A program made the position numbers and the translations under genes. From the NCBI RefSeq assembly GCF_004363005.1, contig NZ_SNYH01000001.1:62001-126000 (forward strand): a stretch of DNA of 64,000 nucleotides, read 5' to 3'. This DNA is from Tenacibaculum caenipelagi. GTDB taxonomy: Bacteria; Bacteroidota; Bacteroidia; Flavobacteriales; Flavobacteriaceae. Position 1 is the stretch's first letter; each line of letters starts with the position of its first letter. Positions 10,201 to 17,822 of this stretch are shown here, piece after piece. The notes under the pieces are model-generated. The model saw nothing but the letters and a program-made list of their open reading frames with translations. It made no database searches and was not told the DNA's origin.

Positions 10201-11856
10201 TAATTCCGCTTTATTATCTGCAGGAGTTCTTAATCCTATTTCATTAATTACTATTGGAAAATTTGCAAGTTGTAACTTACCTTTAACTCCAAAATAATCA
10301 ACTGAAAACTTAGGTGATTCGGTTTGTAAAACCATTTTTTGGAATGTTATTCCTTTAAATTGTATGATACTTTTTGATGTGTCGTTAGATGAGTTTTCAT
10401 CCTTTTTCAACCCAGAAGCAAGACTCATTGATCCGTTTAAATTTGCTTTAGGTCTAAACTTTCCATCTTTAACCTTCATTTCTACATAAGAATCTTTGGT
10501 TAAATGAACATTTGCCTTCCAAACATTAAACTTGATATCTTTTTCTGTTTTTACTGCTAATTTATACTCTCCTGGCTGGAAAACAGCATTGTATTGCAGA
10601 CTGTCTAATTGAGAAACTGGGAGTACTAGTTTTCCGTCAAACTCTCCTGCTTTTAAGTGATTTGTTTCTATATCTAACAAAAAGTAGTCTAATGAAAAAT
10701 CCCATCCCGAAGCGGTTCCTTCATTTAAATCGATTACATTTTCTCCTGTAAACTTACCAGTTACTCCTTGCCCATCTATAATTAAATCTGTAGCACCAAA
10801 AGCAACTCTTTTATCATCATTTTTCTTTTTAAATTCAGGAGGTAAAACTACTTGAAGTGACTTTACATATACTCCTCTCCACAAATTTGGTTCAACACTA
10901 TAAAACTTATCTAAATAGGCTTTTGGTGTTTCCTCATCATTTCTTAAATCACTAAAATCAAATACGGCTGTATTTAATTTGAACGTAGTTCCTTCTATAC
11001 CTTTAATTCCGAATTCAGGTAACGATATATTCACAACCATATCATTCCAATCAGAAATCGAGGTTTTAAAATCTGCTTCTACATAGCCTATTTTCTTTTT
11101 ACCTTTTTCATCAACAGGATGTAATAAGCCATTGGCAAATTTCACATTTGCATCTAAGCCCATTTCTTTAAAACCCGAGCAATCAATAATTGCATAGGTT
11201 CCTGGTTCTTCCATACTTCCATTTAAGGTAAGTAGTAATGTTCCACTATTGAAATTAACAGTAAATTGCGATATTAAATGTAGTTTTGCATCACCTATAA
11301 TTCCTCCTTCATGAGATAATTTTACATTCGATGCTCCTAAAATTAAAACCTGTTCTCCCCTATCAGGATTTGTATTAGGCAATTCAACTTTTAAAAAAAC
11401 TGTTAGTTCAGAATAAGCTGGTTTAAATACTGCTTTTGCTATTCCTACCGTATACTTTACATTACTAATACTTACAGGTTTTATGGCTACAGGAAGCTCA
11501 CTTAATCCGTCTTTTGTTAAAACATCGATATAGTTTTCTGACTCTTCAATACTTTTAAATGTATTGGTAGCCATATCTAACCATTTTTTATTGACTAACG
11601 AATCGGCTGTGTTAAACTGAAAACCTTGCTGTGTAAACCGTTGTTTTATTTCTGGTCCTAAAGCTTCTTCTAGCTCATCAAATTTATCAAGCGAAGAAAA
11701 ATTACGAAGTGTTTTACTTTTTGCTGTTAAGGTTGTTTTATCTACACGTTTACTTGCTGTAGTTATACTGTCTCGTTCTATAAAATTTGGTGTAGCGAAC
11801 AACGAAACACTTATAAATAATAGTATTAAAAAACTTAGGGGTAATTTTTTATTCAT
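7240..11856 (-). CDS. Large secreted beta-rich protein of the toxin/adhesin operon, function unknown
   Basis: The 1538-residue product begins with a signal peptide (MNKKLPLSFLILLFISVSLFA). Most of it is alternating hydrophobic/polar beta-type sequence rich in Gly and Phe, with repeated LKAGEFDGKL-, VKGKLQL- and KLAFKAKMD-like segments. A proline run (GSPPPPPI) lies near residue 888, after a DEWHMLIGTPDDRVG segment. From about residue 1060 an Ig-like part follows (DLTPKEGSTDVDVFAAPQ resembles Big_5-type starts). I do not recognise an enzyme. I recall similar very large proteins in Tannerella and Flavobacteria, sometimes called TANFOR-type, but could not check this. The leader contains AATTAACCAACCAAA at 11861-11875. 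It sits between the candidate immunity gene (59 bp) and the FN3 gene (8 bp overlap). A scaffold or passenger role is inference. Confidence 0.7.
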   Translation of the reverse strand: MNKKLPLSFLILLFISVSLFATPNFIERDSITTASKRVDKTTLTAKSKTLRNFSSLDKFDELEEALGPEIKQRFTQQGFQFNTADSLVNKKWLDMATNTFKSIEESENYIDVLTKDGLSELPVAIKPVSISNVKYTVGIAKAVFKPAYSELTVFLKVELPNTNPDRGEQVLILGASNVKLSHEGGIIGDAKLHLISQFTVNFNSGTLLLTLNGSMEEPGTYAIIDCSGFKEMGLDANVKFANGLLHPVDEKGKKKIGYVEADFKTSISDWNDMVVNISLPEFGIKGIEGTTFKLNTAVFDFSDLRNDEETPKAYLDKFYSVEPNLWRGVYVKSLQVVLPPEFKKKNDDKRVAFGATDLIIDGQGVTGKFTGENVIDLNEGTASGWDFSLDYFLLDIETNHLKAGEFDGKLVLPVSQLDSLQYNAVFQPGEYKLAVKTEKDIKFNVWKANVHLTKDSYVEMKVKDGKFRPKANLNGSMSLASGLKKDENSSNDTSKSIIQFKGITFQKMVLQTESPKFSVDYFGVKGKLQLANFPIVINEIGLRTPADNKAELVFDFAVNLTSESDGGNGGASKLAFKAKMDDAKGKWKFDGIRLEHLYIRMDVAGMQLKGAIFIFEDDPTYGTGFAGAVGAKFSTGIKLEVEAKALFGRTDSFRYWYADAKVTLPQGIPIFPGFALNAFGGGFYNKMRMAGNSNAKDAAFTEIGASTSGVIYEPYEQNSFGMKASVGIITQNSEDLFHATVEFGMAFRKSGGLQEIYMKGFGELISSLPGDFFDTVNSNLSSIAAAGGQGIPAQSPTAAISANVFIGFDFVNDIFHSTSEVYINFGVLKGVGPSGRAGWLDFYVAPDEWHMLIGTPDDRVGVKIDLGILKIKMDSYFMTGENLPGSPPPPPIVADILGVDVAELNYMRDANMLESGKGLAFGSSMSVSTGDLKFLIFYARFDAGIGFDIMLKDYGEAYCKGSSEVIGMNGWYANGQAYAYLQGVLGVKFKLFGIKKKIPIIAGGGAVLLQARLPNPAWFRGYLAGKYNLLGGLIKGRFRFKIEFGDKCEIIGGSPIDGIVVISDLTPKEGSTDVDVFAAPQAVFNLQINKIFEIPDDTGDRKYKILLDDFSVTKNGQNIVGEIKWNDRNDVAVFYSHEILPPYAQLKAKVQLHFEEYKGGSWQKIKSGGKVATEVKEVNFTTGEAPETIPLTNIDYMYPVLGQKNFFIDEYSTAYVKLKRGQTYLFDAAPDWKKEMIMTSASGENLYKQFTYNSAKKQLVYSLPVNQMQTQTQYDVSLKLTSEASDLDDNVSETYTSKNIGGSSENTVEVKSRKAEGNVSKEGEKELLVYNFRTSKYETFSGKMRDMNKNKDLYQHIVYPYGLTLLSSIDYQEAFDLAELRGNEYTGHQPLVVSRATLDDSYYRNQIYPLIYNNYPYEGDISVSREIDEVGVPPVEGVEPMTWYVTYLENNYSGEINLYNPYRYNLTYYYLEDYEDLRYQLVSSNINWNAKSQYIKLITEAFPYMRQGKYKATLQYVLPGQVKKSRINSLKYLNPLND

Positions 11857-11915
11857 TTAGTTTGGTTGGTTAATTGTTTCTTCTTCTAATATTGTATTTT
11901 TCCTTTATTTAATTA

Positions 11916-12395
11916 TTATTCCTCTTTTTGATAAATAATTTTTTTCTCTTTTATTTCTTCAGGCAATGGTAAATCAAACTCACTCTTAGTTCTCTCTTCC
12001 CATATTTTTTCTATCTCACTTGGAGATACTTCTTTAATGTAACTATCTGATAACTTAATGAAATCATACTTTTTAGCTATTTCTTCATTATAAGTTATTA
12101 AACCTATTACATCTCGTTTTTCATTATAACCCCAGAGCAAAAATTCATCACCTTTATAAATCCCTTTAGTATCTACCCGATAAGCATTATTCAACTTATC
12201 AACTCTAATATCTTTAAAAAACCTATCCGAGTTATTATCTAATTCAAAACCTTTTAACTTTCCTAGTTCTTTAGAATATGATATTTCTCTGTGGTTTTCA
12301 ATTTCAGGGTTTAAAATACCATGTCCGTAGTATTCGGTTATTACCATTTCTATTCCTTTATAAACAGTATATGTTCCTTTTCTTATCTTCATCAT
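11916..12395 (-). CDS. Candidate immunity protein for the upstream toxin-like protein
   Basis: A 159-residue, charged, cytosolic-type protein with no signal peptide, unlike every other product in this operon. Its ATG (12393-12395) overlaps the stop of the 1804-residue gene (12392-12394) in an ATGA arrangement, giving strict translational coupling. The sequence looks internally duplicated: residues about 8-72 (VYKGIEMVI ... ISYSKELGKLKGFEL) and about 78-137 (IYKGDEFLL ... ITYNEEIAKKYDFIKL) share a YKGxEF start, an I(S/T)Y(S/N)xE(L/I) middle, and a DxxDK or SPSE segment. Small cytosolic proteins directly after a toxin C-terminus are typical immunity proteins in polymorphic toxin systems. The immunity role is inferred from position, localisation and coupling. 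It could also be a chaperone. Confidence 0.6.
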   Translation of the reverse strand: MMKIRKGTYTVYKGIEMVITEYYGHGILNPEIENHREISYSKELGKLKGFELDNNSDRFFKDIRVDKLNNAYRVDTKGIYKGDEFLLWGYNEKRDVIGLITYNEEIAKKYDFIKLSDSYIKEVSPSEIEKIWEERTKSEFDLPLPEEIKEKKIIYQKEE

Positions 12396-15300
12396 GGTAA
12401 CTCTATAAATCTATTTTCTTTCGAATTAAATACTGCTCTTAATATCTCTGTTCCATCAGAATTAACCTCCCAAAGCTCTGCTCCTTCGTTAGGTGTATTG
12501 TAAGGTGTTTTCCACTCAGGTACTCCCAACCTACCATTATTCCCTCCTGTAAATCCATTTCCTGTATATGGTGCTTGCCCATTAGTAGTTGGTAGTTTAG
12601 GAACAGAAGCATTTGGTGTAAGTGTTTTGTATCTTATAACACCAAAACTTCCATCAGAAAGGTTAAAAAGAGTACCATTATAATCAAGTCTCATCCCATA
12701 AAAAACATCTTCAAAATTAGATAAGTGCTTTGCATCTTTGGCTGTGGTTACAAACCCACCTACAGCACTATAGTCTCCATCTAAGTATTTTTGAATATCT
12801 TTTTTGGGTAGCACTTTTTGCAAAATAGTATTACCATCTGGCAATGGTATTTCATTCCTTATAGCATCTATTTTAGACATCTCTACAGCTGACATTTCAG
12901 ACAAATCATATCTTTTTTGTTGAAGTAATTTAAAATCATCAACACTTAAATTATGCTTACTTGCTAGTGAAGCAATATTGTCAGAAAAACCTGTTAAAGA
13001 ATTTACATAAGATCTATTGAATTTAGCATTTTCCCCTAACCTATCTATACTTCTAAACCCTATTTCATCTCCTTTTTGTAAAATATCATTTTCTGGTATA
13101 TCTCCTTTTTGTACAATTTGTGCACCATCTTCTTCAGGTATAACTTTCTTTTTCTCTAAAACACCATCAACATATCTTGCTACTTCATCTCCTCTACCAT
13201 ATTGATCAATTACTTTTGCATATTCTTCCTTTAAGTTTACTGTAACATCTCCTTTTTGTATCCCACTAAAAGAGACTGGAAGGTTTATATCGAAAAGCTT
13301 ATCTGCTTCTTCTAATCCATTTATCAGCTTTTGTTTGCTCTCTGCTCCTGTAAATAATTTCTTTAATCCTTGATAAGAAGCTTCTCCTTTGTATGAAAAC
13401 CTAGGGCTAACTTTAGCTAAAACTTCAAGGTTACTCTCTACGATTCTTATTTTTGGAAAATCTTCTAATACTTTCCATGCTTCTATTAAGTCTTGTCTTT
13501 GGAAATTCGTAGCTTTTTTAAAGAGGTCCTCTAACAGTTTATTTTCTGCCAAGTCATTTTTTAACTTACTAGGAAGATTCTCTAACCAGTTTGTTGAAAC
13601 ATTAATAGCAAAATGTTCATCTAATACTTTTTTTATCTCATCAGCATCATCTAAATCTCCTCTAGCTGATTCATATAATTCTTTGGTTTTAATTCTACTA
13701 GCTGTGATTTTGGCATCAATAATACCTCCTCCCATAAGTCCTAGCTGGAGATATGTACTATACTCTAGAAAAGTATTACAGAACTCTTTATTTTTTTGGC
13801 AATATTCTAAATCTCCATACTTAACCATCATAGAGAGGAAACTATTAGTTATATCAACTGTTCCCATTGTAACTCTTCCTACTTTATGTAAAGTGGATAA
13901 GTGCCTTAGTTTTGTAAAATTTCCTACTGCTGTTAGCGTAAGTGCTACATCAAACACTAACCCTGCCTGATCTAAACTTTTTGATAAATTATCTTTCTTT
14001 ATAGTTCCTCCAAAGAAAATTGCAGGTATCTTTTTTGTTATTTTAGAAGTACCACTTCCTTCAAAAGTTACCTGAACAGGTTGAAAATAATTAAACTTTA
14101 AGTTAGCAATAATCTTACTTCCTCTCTTTTGTTTAATAGTAAAACCATCTGATAAAAAAACAGGATCTTCATAAGATACTTTTGGAAACCATGAGTTACC
14201 ATCATAGTGTATCCAATATGGAGTTAAACTAGATTCTGTATCGGTTATTCTTTCTACATACTTAAAAGTATTAAGGCTTTCGTACTTACTTCCAATCCAT
14301 AATTTATATATAGCCTCTATGAACCTTGTAAAGTTATCTTCATTTCCAACCCATAAGTTACCTGCAGTGTCATCACTTAATTGCATGAATAATTTTTGGA
14401 ACACTTCTATGTCTTCTAATAAATACCCCAAAAACTCATTTGAGTAAGATGTTACATCTCCTTTTGGAGCTGTTTCTATGAGATCTAAAAATAAATCTTC
14501 ATAATATTCGGTAACCCATTTCTTTTCTCTGTTAAGGTATTTTATAGTTCTTGCTATGATTTCAAACCTTTCTTTAGCAGTAAAATATTGTACGCCACAA
14601 TTAGCTATACTTTTTATTTTTTCAAAGTCTTCCTCAGTAAACTCTTGCTTATTTTCATTTAATATTTCTACTAAAATTTGTTTTGATTCTTTCTCTATTT
14701 CAGACTTGTCTTCTGGAAATAAATATTTTCTTAATCTATTTAATGTTTCTGGAGAAGCTCCTGAATCATACCTTGGTGTATAGATTTCTACATTTTTATA
14801 CAATAAACTAAAACGATCTCCTGGATTATGATTGTCTATTACAGCCTCTGTTAAACGTACTGGTTCATATACTGACTGTCCTTCAAAAGTTCCTTCTCCT
14901 ATTATTATACCTACAAGACTACCTTTCCACCTAAAGGAATACTTTCCTTTCTTGCCAAATATATTGGTGTTAAATTTCATATATCCATCTTCTGAATTGA
15001 TATATGCACATCTTATTATTTGGATAACCTTGTCTGTAAACTCTTCATCATTATACTCTCCATCTTCATCTCCTTGGAACCAATACAATTGTACATCTGG
15101 AGCATGCATTTTTTTCCAATCTAAATGATTTAGAACAGTTCCGCTACCATAATCCATTAAGAAGTTAGTTGCTCCCTGACCAAATTGATATTCATCCCAA
15201 GTATGTTCTAATCCAAAAATTCCGTGTCCTAATTCGTGTGCTAAAGTTCTTGATTGTTTTGCTACAGTAGTTGCATTTTGAGTAAACACAAAACCAAATT

Positions 15301-17806
15301 GTCTTTTTAACGGCATAAAACCTAACACATTAGCATCACTTATAGATAAATTGGTTACAAAAACATAGTATGTTTTGTCTGTATAATAGCTTTGCTGTTT
15401 TACATAGTTGTTAAACACCAATTGTTCATCTGTGTAATGTGATAAAACAGAACTATCCCCAATTTTTAAACTTCTATTTCCATCTATATCCCAACCATAC
15501 ACTTCATCTGGTAAAATACTTTGTCCTGTTTGAATATTTAATCGAACTCCTGCTTTTCTATATACTTCTGCTGCTTTTTCTTTTAATGCTTCGCTAATTT
15601 CAACACCTTCTCCAACTGGTATTAAAGTTATATTTATGCGTTCTAATTCTTTAGATGCTAAATGTGTTGTTATTAAGCTACCTGCTACATCATACTTCTC
15701 ATTATCTTCTTTAGACTTTACGACCGCAAAAATTTCTTCATCTGCGTAATCGAACTTTCTCTTTAGTTTTAATGTTGCTTCAGTGTTATTATCATTCCAA
15801 GTAACTTCAACTTTAGCTCCATCTTTCGTTTTAAAAATGATGTCTTCTTTTGAAATGCCAGTATCATTAATAGTCACTTTAGCTGTAATAAAATCTTCGC
15901 CTTGTATATCTGATACTGCTTTATATGGTACTTTATACTTTGTACCGTTAGCTTCTAAAACTTTATACTCTTTTTCAAAAGTTACAGAAGTGTTTTCTGG
16001 TAATACATCAAAATAATATTCTCCAGATTTCTGAAAAACAACTGTAACTCCTGTTGCTGTTATTGAATTAACATTACCTTCTTCATCAATACCATTTGTT
16101 GTATTCTCTGTAACAACTCCTCCTTCAGCTCCTTCTTCTTTTGTAACAGTTCCATCTTCTCCTACCGACCATACATCTCCATTGGCGCTTTTTATACTTA
16201 TATCATCATCACCTGGTATGATAGCTTCTTCTCCATTTGTTCCAGTAACGACGATTGCCCCGTTTGCATCTATTTTTACTTTATCTATTACAAAATCTAC
16301 TTCTACTAAATCGTCCTTTATTCCATCATCTCCATTAATTCCATCAGAAATATCCACATCTACATCCACATCAGCTGATGCTCCTTTACCAAACTCTGGA
16401 TCATACAATGTTACTATTTCTCCCTCAGCGAGTTGATTAGCTGTGTTTATTAAAATATTTGAAAATGTTACACCGAACTTAGCAAACTTTAAATAAGGTA
16501 TTGCTACATAACCTTTTCCTGAAATTCTTCCATTTGATTGGCTTTGAATTTCACTTATAGTAATCTTAAAATCTCCTGCTGTAATTTCATCTCCTATATT
16601 TAACCCAGCATGTGGATTTCTATTTGAAATAGCAACCTCATCAGGTACTATACCGCAATTATAATTTGAGTCTTCATTTTGTATCAAATCTGTTGTTACG
16701 TATTGTAACTCTGAATAGTCACTAAACTGATAACTACATTTTCCTTTTACTTTGTACTCATAAGTAGTTCCTGGTTTTAAATTCCATATAGTTGCCCAAC
16801 TACTGTTAGTTCTTTTGGTAAACCAATTAGCATTCGCCTTTCCGTTTTCTCTATATGCTATGATATATTCTGAAAAAACTGTTGGGTCTTGTTCCCAGAA
16901 AACATTGATCTTTGAAGTTCCTTTAGATTCAGCTGTTATATTTTCTGGTACCTGACATGGTGCTGTTCTTGAAAACCAAAAAACCTCACTATATCCTTGG
17001 TTTTTAAATAGCCCTATCTCTTCTAAACCTTGCAATGCTTTTGCTCTAACTCTCCATGCATATCTTCTTCCTGGCAATAGCAAAGGCTTGTCTGGTCCAT
17101 AAATTAAGCTCGTTCTTCTAGTTGTTTCCTCATAGATAGGAATTTGTGACAAAAATGCTGTTTGAGGGTTTACTAAATTATCCCAAACTTCAACAATACT
17201 AAATTCGTACTCTACATTGCTAACATTAATATGACGGGGTGTCCATTGAAAAAAGATATTTTCAAAATCTTTAGGCTCAATATTACTTCCAGTTACCGGT
17301 GTATTAAGTATGGGCGGTTCATTTTTAAATACAAATACAACAGCACATTTCTTGGCTGATAATTTGGCTCCTGATATATAATCATACACCTCAAAACAAA
17401 AATTATAACTTCCTTCAGGTATTGTTTGCCCATAAACTGAAGAACTTATTCCTTGTATATTTTCAATTTTGTAATATGGTGCTAACTCTGTATTTCTTAA
17501 CGTTAAAGGTATTCCTCCTTCTAAAAATAAATCTTGAGCACCAATAACAAAGTCTTTGCTTGAAAAACTTATATTACCTCCTTCAAAGTACGTTTTTAAT
17601 CTTATTTGACGATTTGGTATTGTTAAATCATTTAAAAAAATTTGTACTGTTATCGGACTATTTAAACTAGTATCATCTGCATAATTATAAAAGTTAACTG
17701 GTGCAGGAGCTTTTACTCTTGGTATAATACTAACAGGAAACTGTTGAGCAAAAATGCTTTTTAAAAAAAACAATAAAAATGAGATAAGGAGTAGCTTTCT
17801 TTTCAT
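12392..17806 (-). CDS. Giant secreted FN3-metzincin protein with C-terminal toxin-like domain
   Basis: The ATG at 17806 (MKRKLLLISFLLFFLKSIFAQ, a clear signal peptide) is preferred over an in-frame TTG at 17818, giving 1804 residues. Residues about 20-280 are an Ig/FN3-like region; about 285-370 is an FN3 unit (CQVPENITAE to YQFSDYSELQ). An acidic Asp-rich stretch follows. HELGHGIFGLEH at 857-868 matches the metzincin zinc motif HExxHxxGxxH, and NFLMDYGSG supplies a Met-turn-like Met884. Hydrophobic segments near 1290-1380 precede a C-terminal domain of about 160 residues (1640-1804) with NEIPLPDGN, GGFVTTAKDAKHL, MRLDY, PYTGNGFTG and GAELWEV. This layout (long delivery part, peptidase, variable tip, coupled small gene) is that of a polymorphic toxin. 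An ADP-ribosyltransferase-like R-S/T-E reading is only a guess. Confidence 0.75.
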   Translation of the reverse strand: MKRKLLLISFLLFFLKSIFAQQFPVSIIPRVKAPAPVNFYNYADDTSLNSPITVQIFLNDLTIPNRQIRLKTYFEGGNISFSSKDFVIGAQDLFLEGGIPLTLRNTELAPYYKIENIQGISSSVYGQTIPEGSYNFCFEVYDYISGAKLSAKKCAVVFVFKNEPPILNTPVTGSNIEPKDFENIFFQWTPRHINVSNVEYEFSIVEVWDNLVNPQTAFLSQIPIYEETTRRTSLIYGPDKPLLLPGRRYAWRVRAKALQGLEEIGLFKNQGYSEVFWFSRTAPCQVPENITAESKGTSKINVFWEQDPTVFSEYIIAYRENGKANANWFTKRTNSSWATIWNLKPGTTYEYKVKGKCSYQFSDYSELQYVTTDLIQNEDSNYNCGIVPDEVAISNRNPHAGLNIGDEITAGDFKITISEIQSQSNGRISGKGYVAIPYLKFAKFGVTFSNILINTANQLAEGEIVTLYDPEFGKGASADVDVDVDISDGINGDDGIKDDLVEVDFVIDKVKIDANGAIVVTGTNGEEAIIPGDDDISIKSANGDVWSVGEDGTVTKEEGAEGGVVTENTTNGIDEEGNVNSITATGVTVVFQKSGEYYFDVLPENTSVTFEKEYKVLEANGTKYKVPYKAVSDIQGEDFITAKVTINDTGISKEDIIFKTKDGAKVEVTWNDNNTEATLKLKRKFDYADEEIFAVVKSKEDNEKYDVAGSLITTHLASKELERINITLIPVGEGVEISEALKEKAAEVYRKAGVRLNIQTGQSILPDEVYGWDIDGNRSLKIGDSSVLSHYTDEQLVFNNYVKQQSYYTDKTYYVFVTNLSISDANVLGFMPLKRQFGFVFTQNATTVAKQSRTLAHELGHGIFGLEHTWDEYQFGQGATNFLMDYGSGTVLNHLDWKKMHAPDVQLYWFQGDEDGEYNDEEFTDKVIQIIRCAYINSEDGYMKFNTNIFGKKGKYSFRWKGSLVGIIIGEGTFEGQSVYEPVRLTEAVIDNHNPGDRFSLLYKNVEIYTPRYDSGASPETLNRLRKYLFPEDKSEIEKESKQILVEILNENKQEFTEEDFEKIKSIANCGVQYFTAKERFEIIARTIKYLNREKKWVTEYYEDLFLDLIETAPKGDVTSYSNEFLGYLLEDIEVFQKLFMQLSDDTAGNLWVGNEDNFTRFIEAIYKLWIGSKYESLNTFKYVERITDTESSLTPYWIHYDGNSWFPKVSYEDPVFLSDGFTIKQKRGSKIIANLKFNYFQPVQVTFEGSGTSKITKKIPAIFFGGTIKKDNLSKSLDQAGLVFDVALTLTAVGNFTKLRHLSTLHKVGRVTMGTVDITNSFLSMMVKYGDLEYCQKNKEFCNTFLEYSTYLQLGLMGGGIIDAKITASRIKTKELYESARGDLDDADEIKKVLDEHFAINVSTNWLENLPSKLKNDLAENKLLEDLFKKATNFQRQDLIEAWKVLEDFPKIRIVESNLEVLAKVSPRFSYKGEASYQGLKKLFTGAESKQKLINGLEEADKLFDINLPVSFSGIQKGDVTVNLKEEYAKVIDQYGRGDEVARYVDGVLEKKKVIPEEDGAQIVQKGDIPENDILQKGDEIGFRSIDRLGENAKFNRSYVNSLTGFSDNIASLASKHNLSVDDFKLLQQKRYDLSEMSAVEMSKIDAIRNEIPLPDGNTILQKVLPKKDIQKYLDGDYSAVGGFVTTAKDAKHLSNFEDVFYGMRLDYNGTLFNLSDGSFGVIRYKTLTPNASVPKLPTTNGQAPYTGNGFTGGNNGRLGVPEWKTPYNTPNEGAELWEVNSDGTEILRAVFNSKENRFIELP

Positions 17807-17822
17807 ACAATAAGGCAAAGGG

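Noticed and set aside
12392..12700. Type IX C-terminal sorting domain on the 1804-residue protein
   Set aside because: The C-terminus lacks the usual Gly/Asn-rich strands with a terminal Lys-Ile/Val-Lys-type ending and looks like a separate domain.
13389..13970. 193-codon plus-strand frame
   Set aside because: It runs antisense through the toxin-like gene, has no start context and its product is a Ser/Phe-rich mirror translation.
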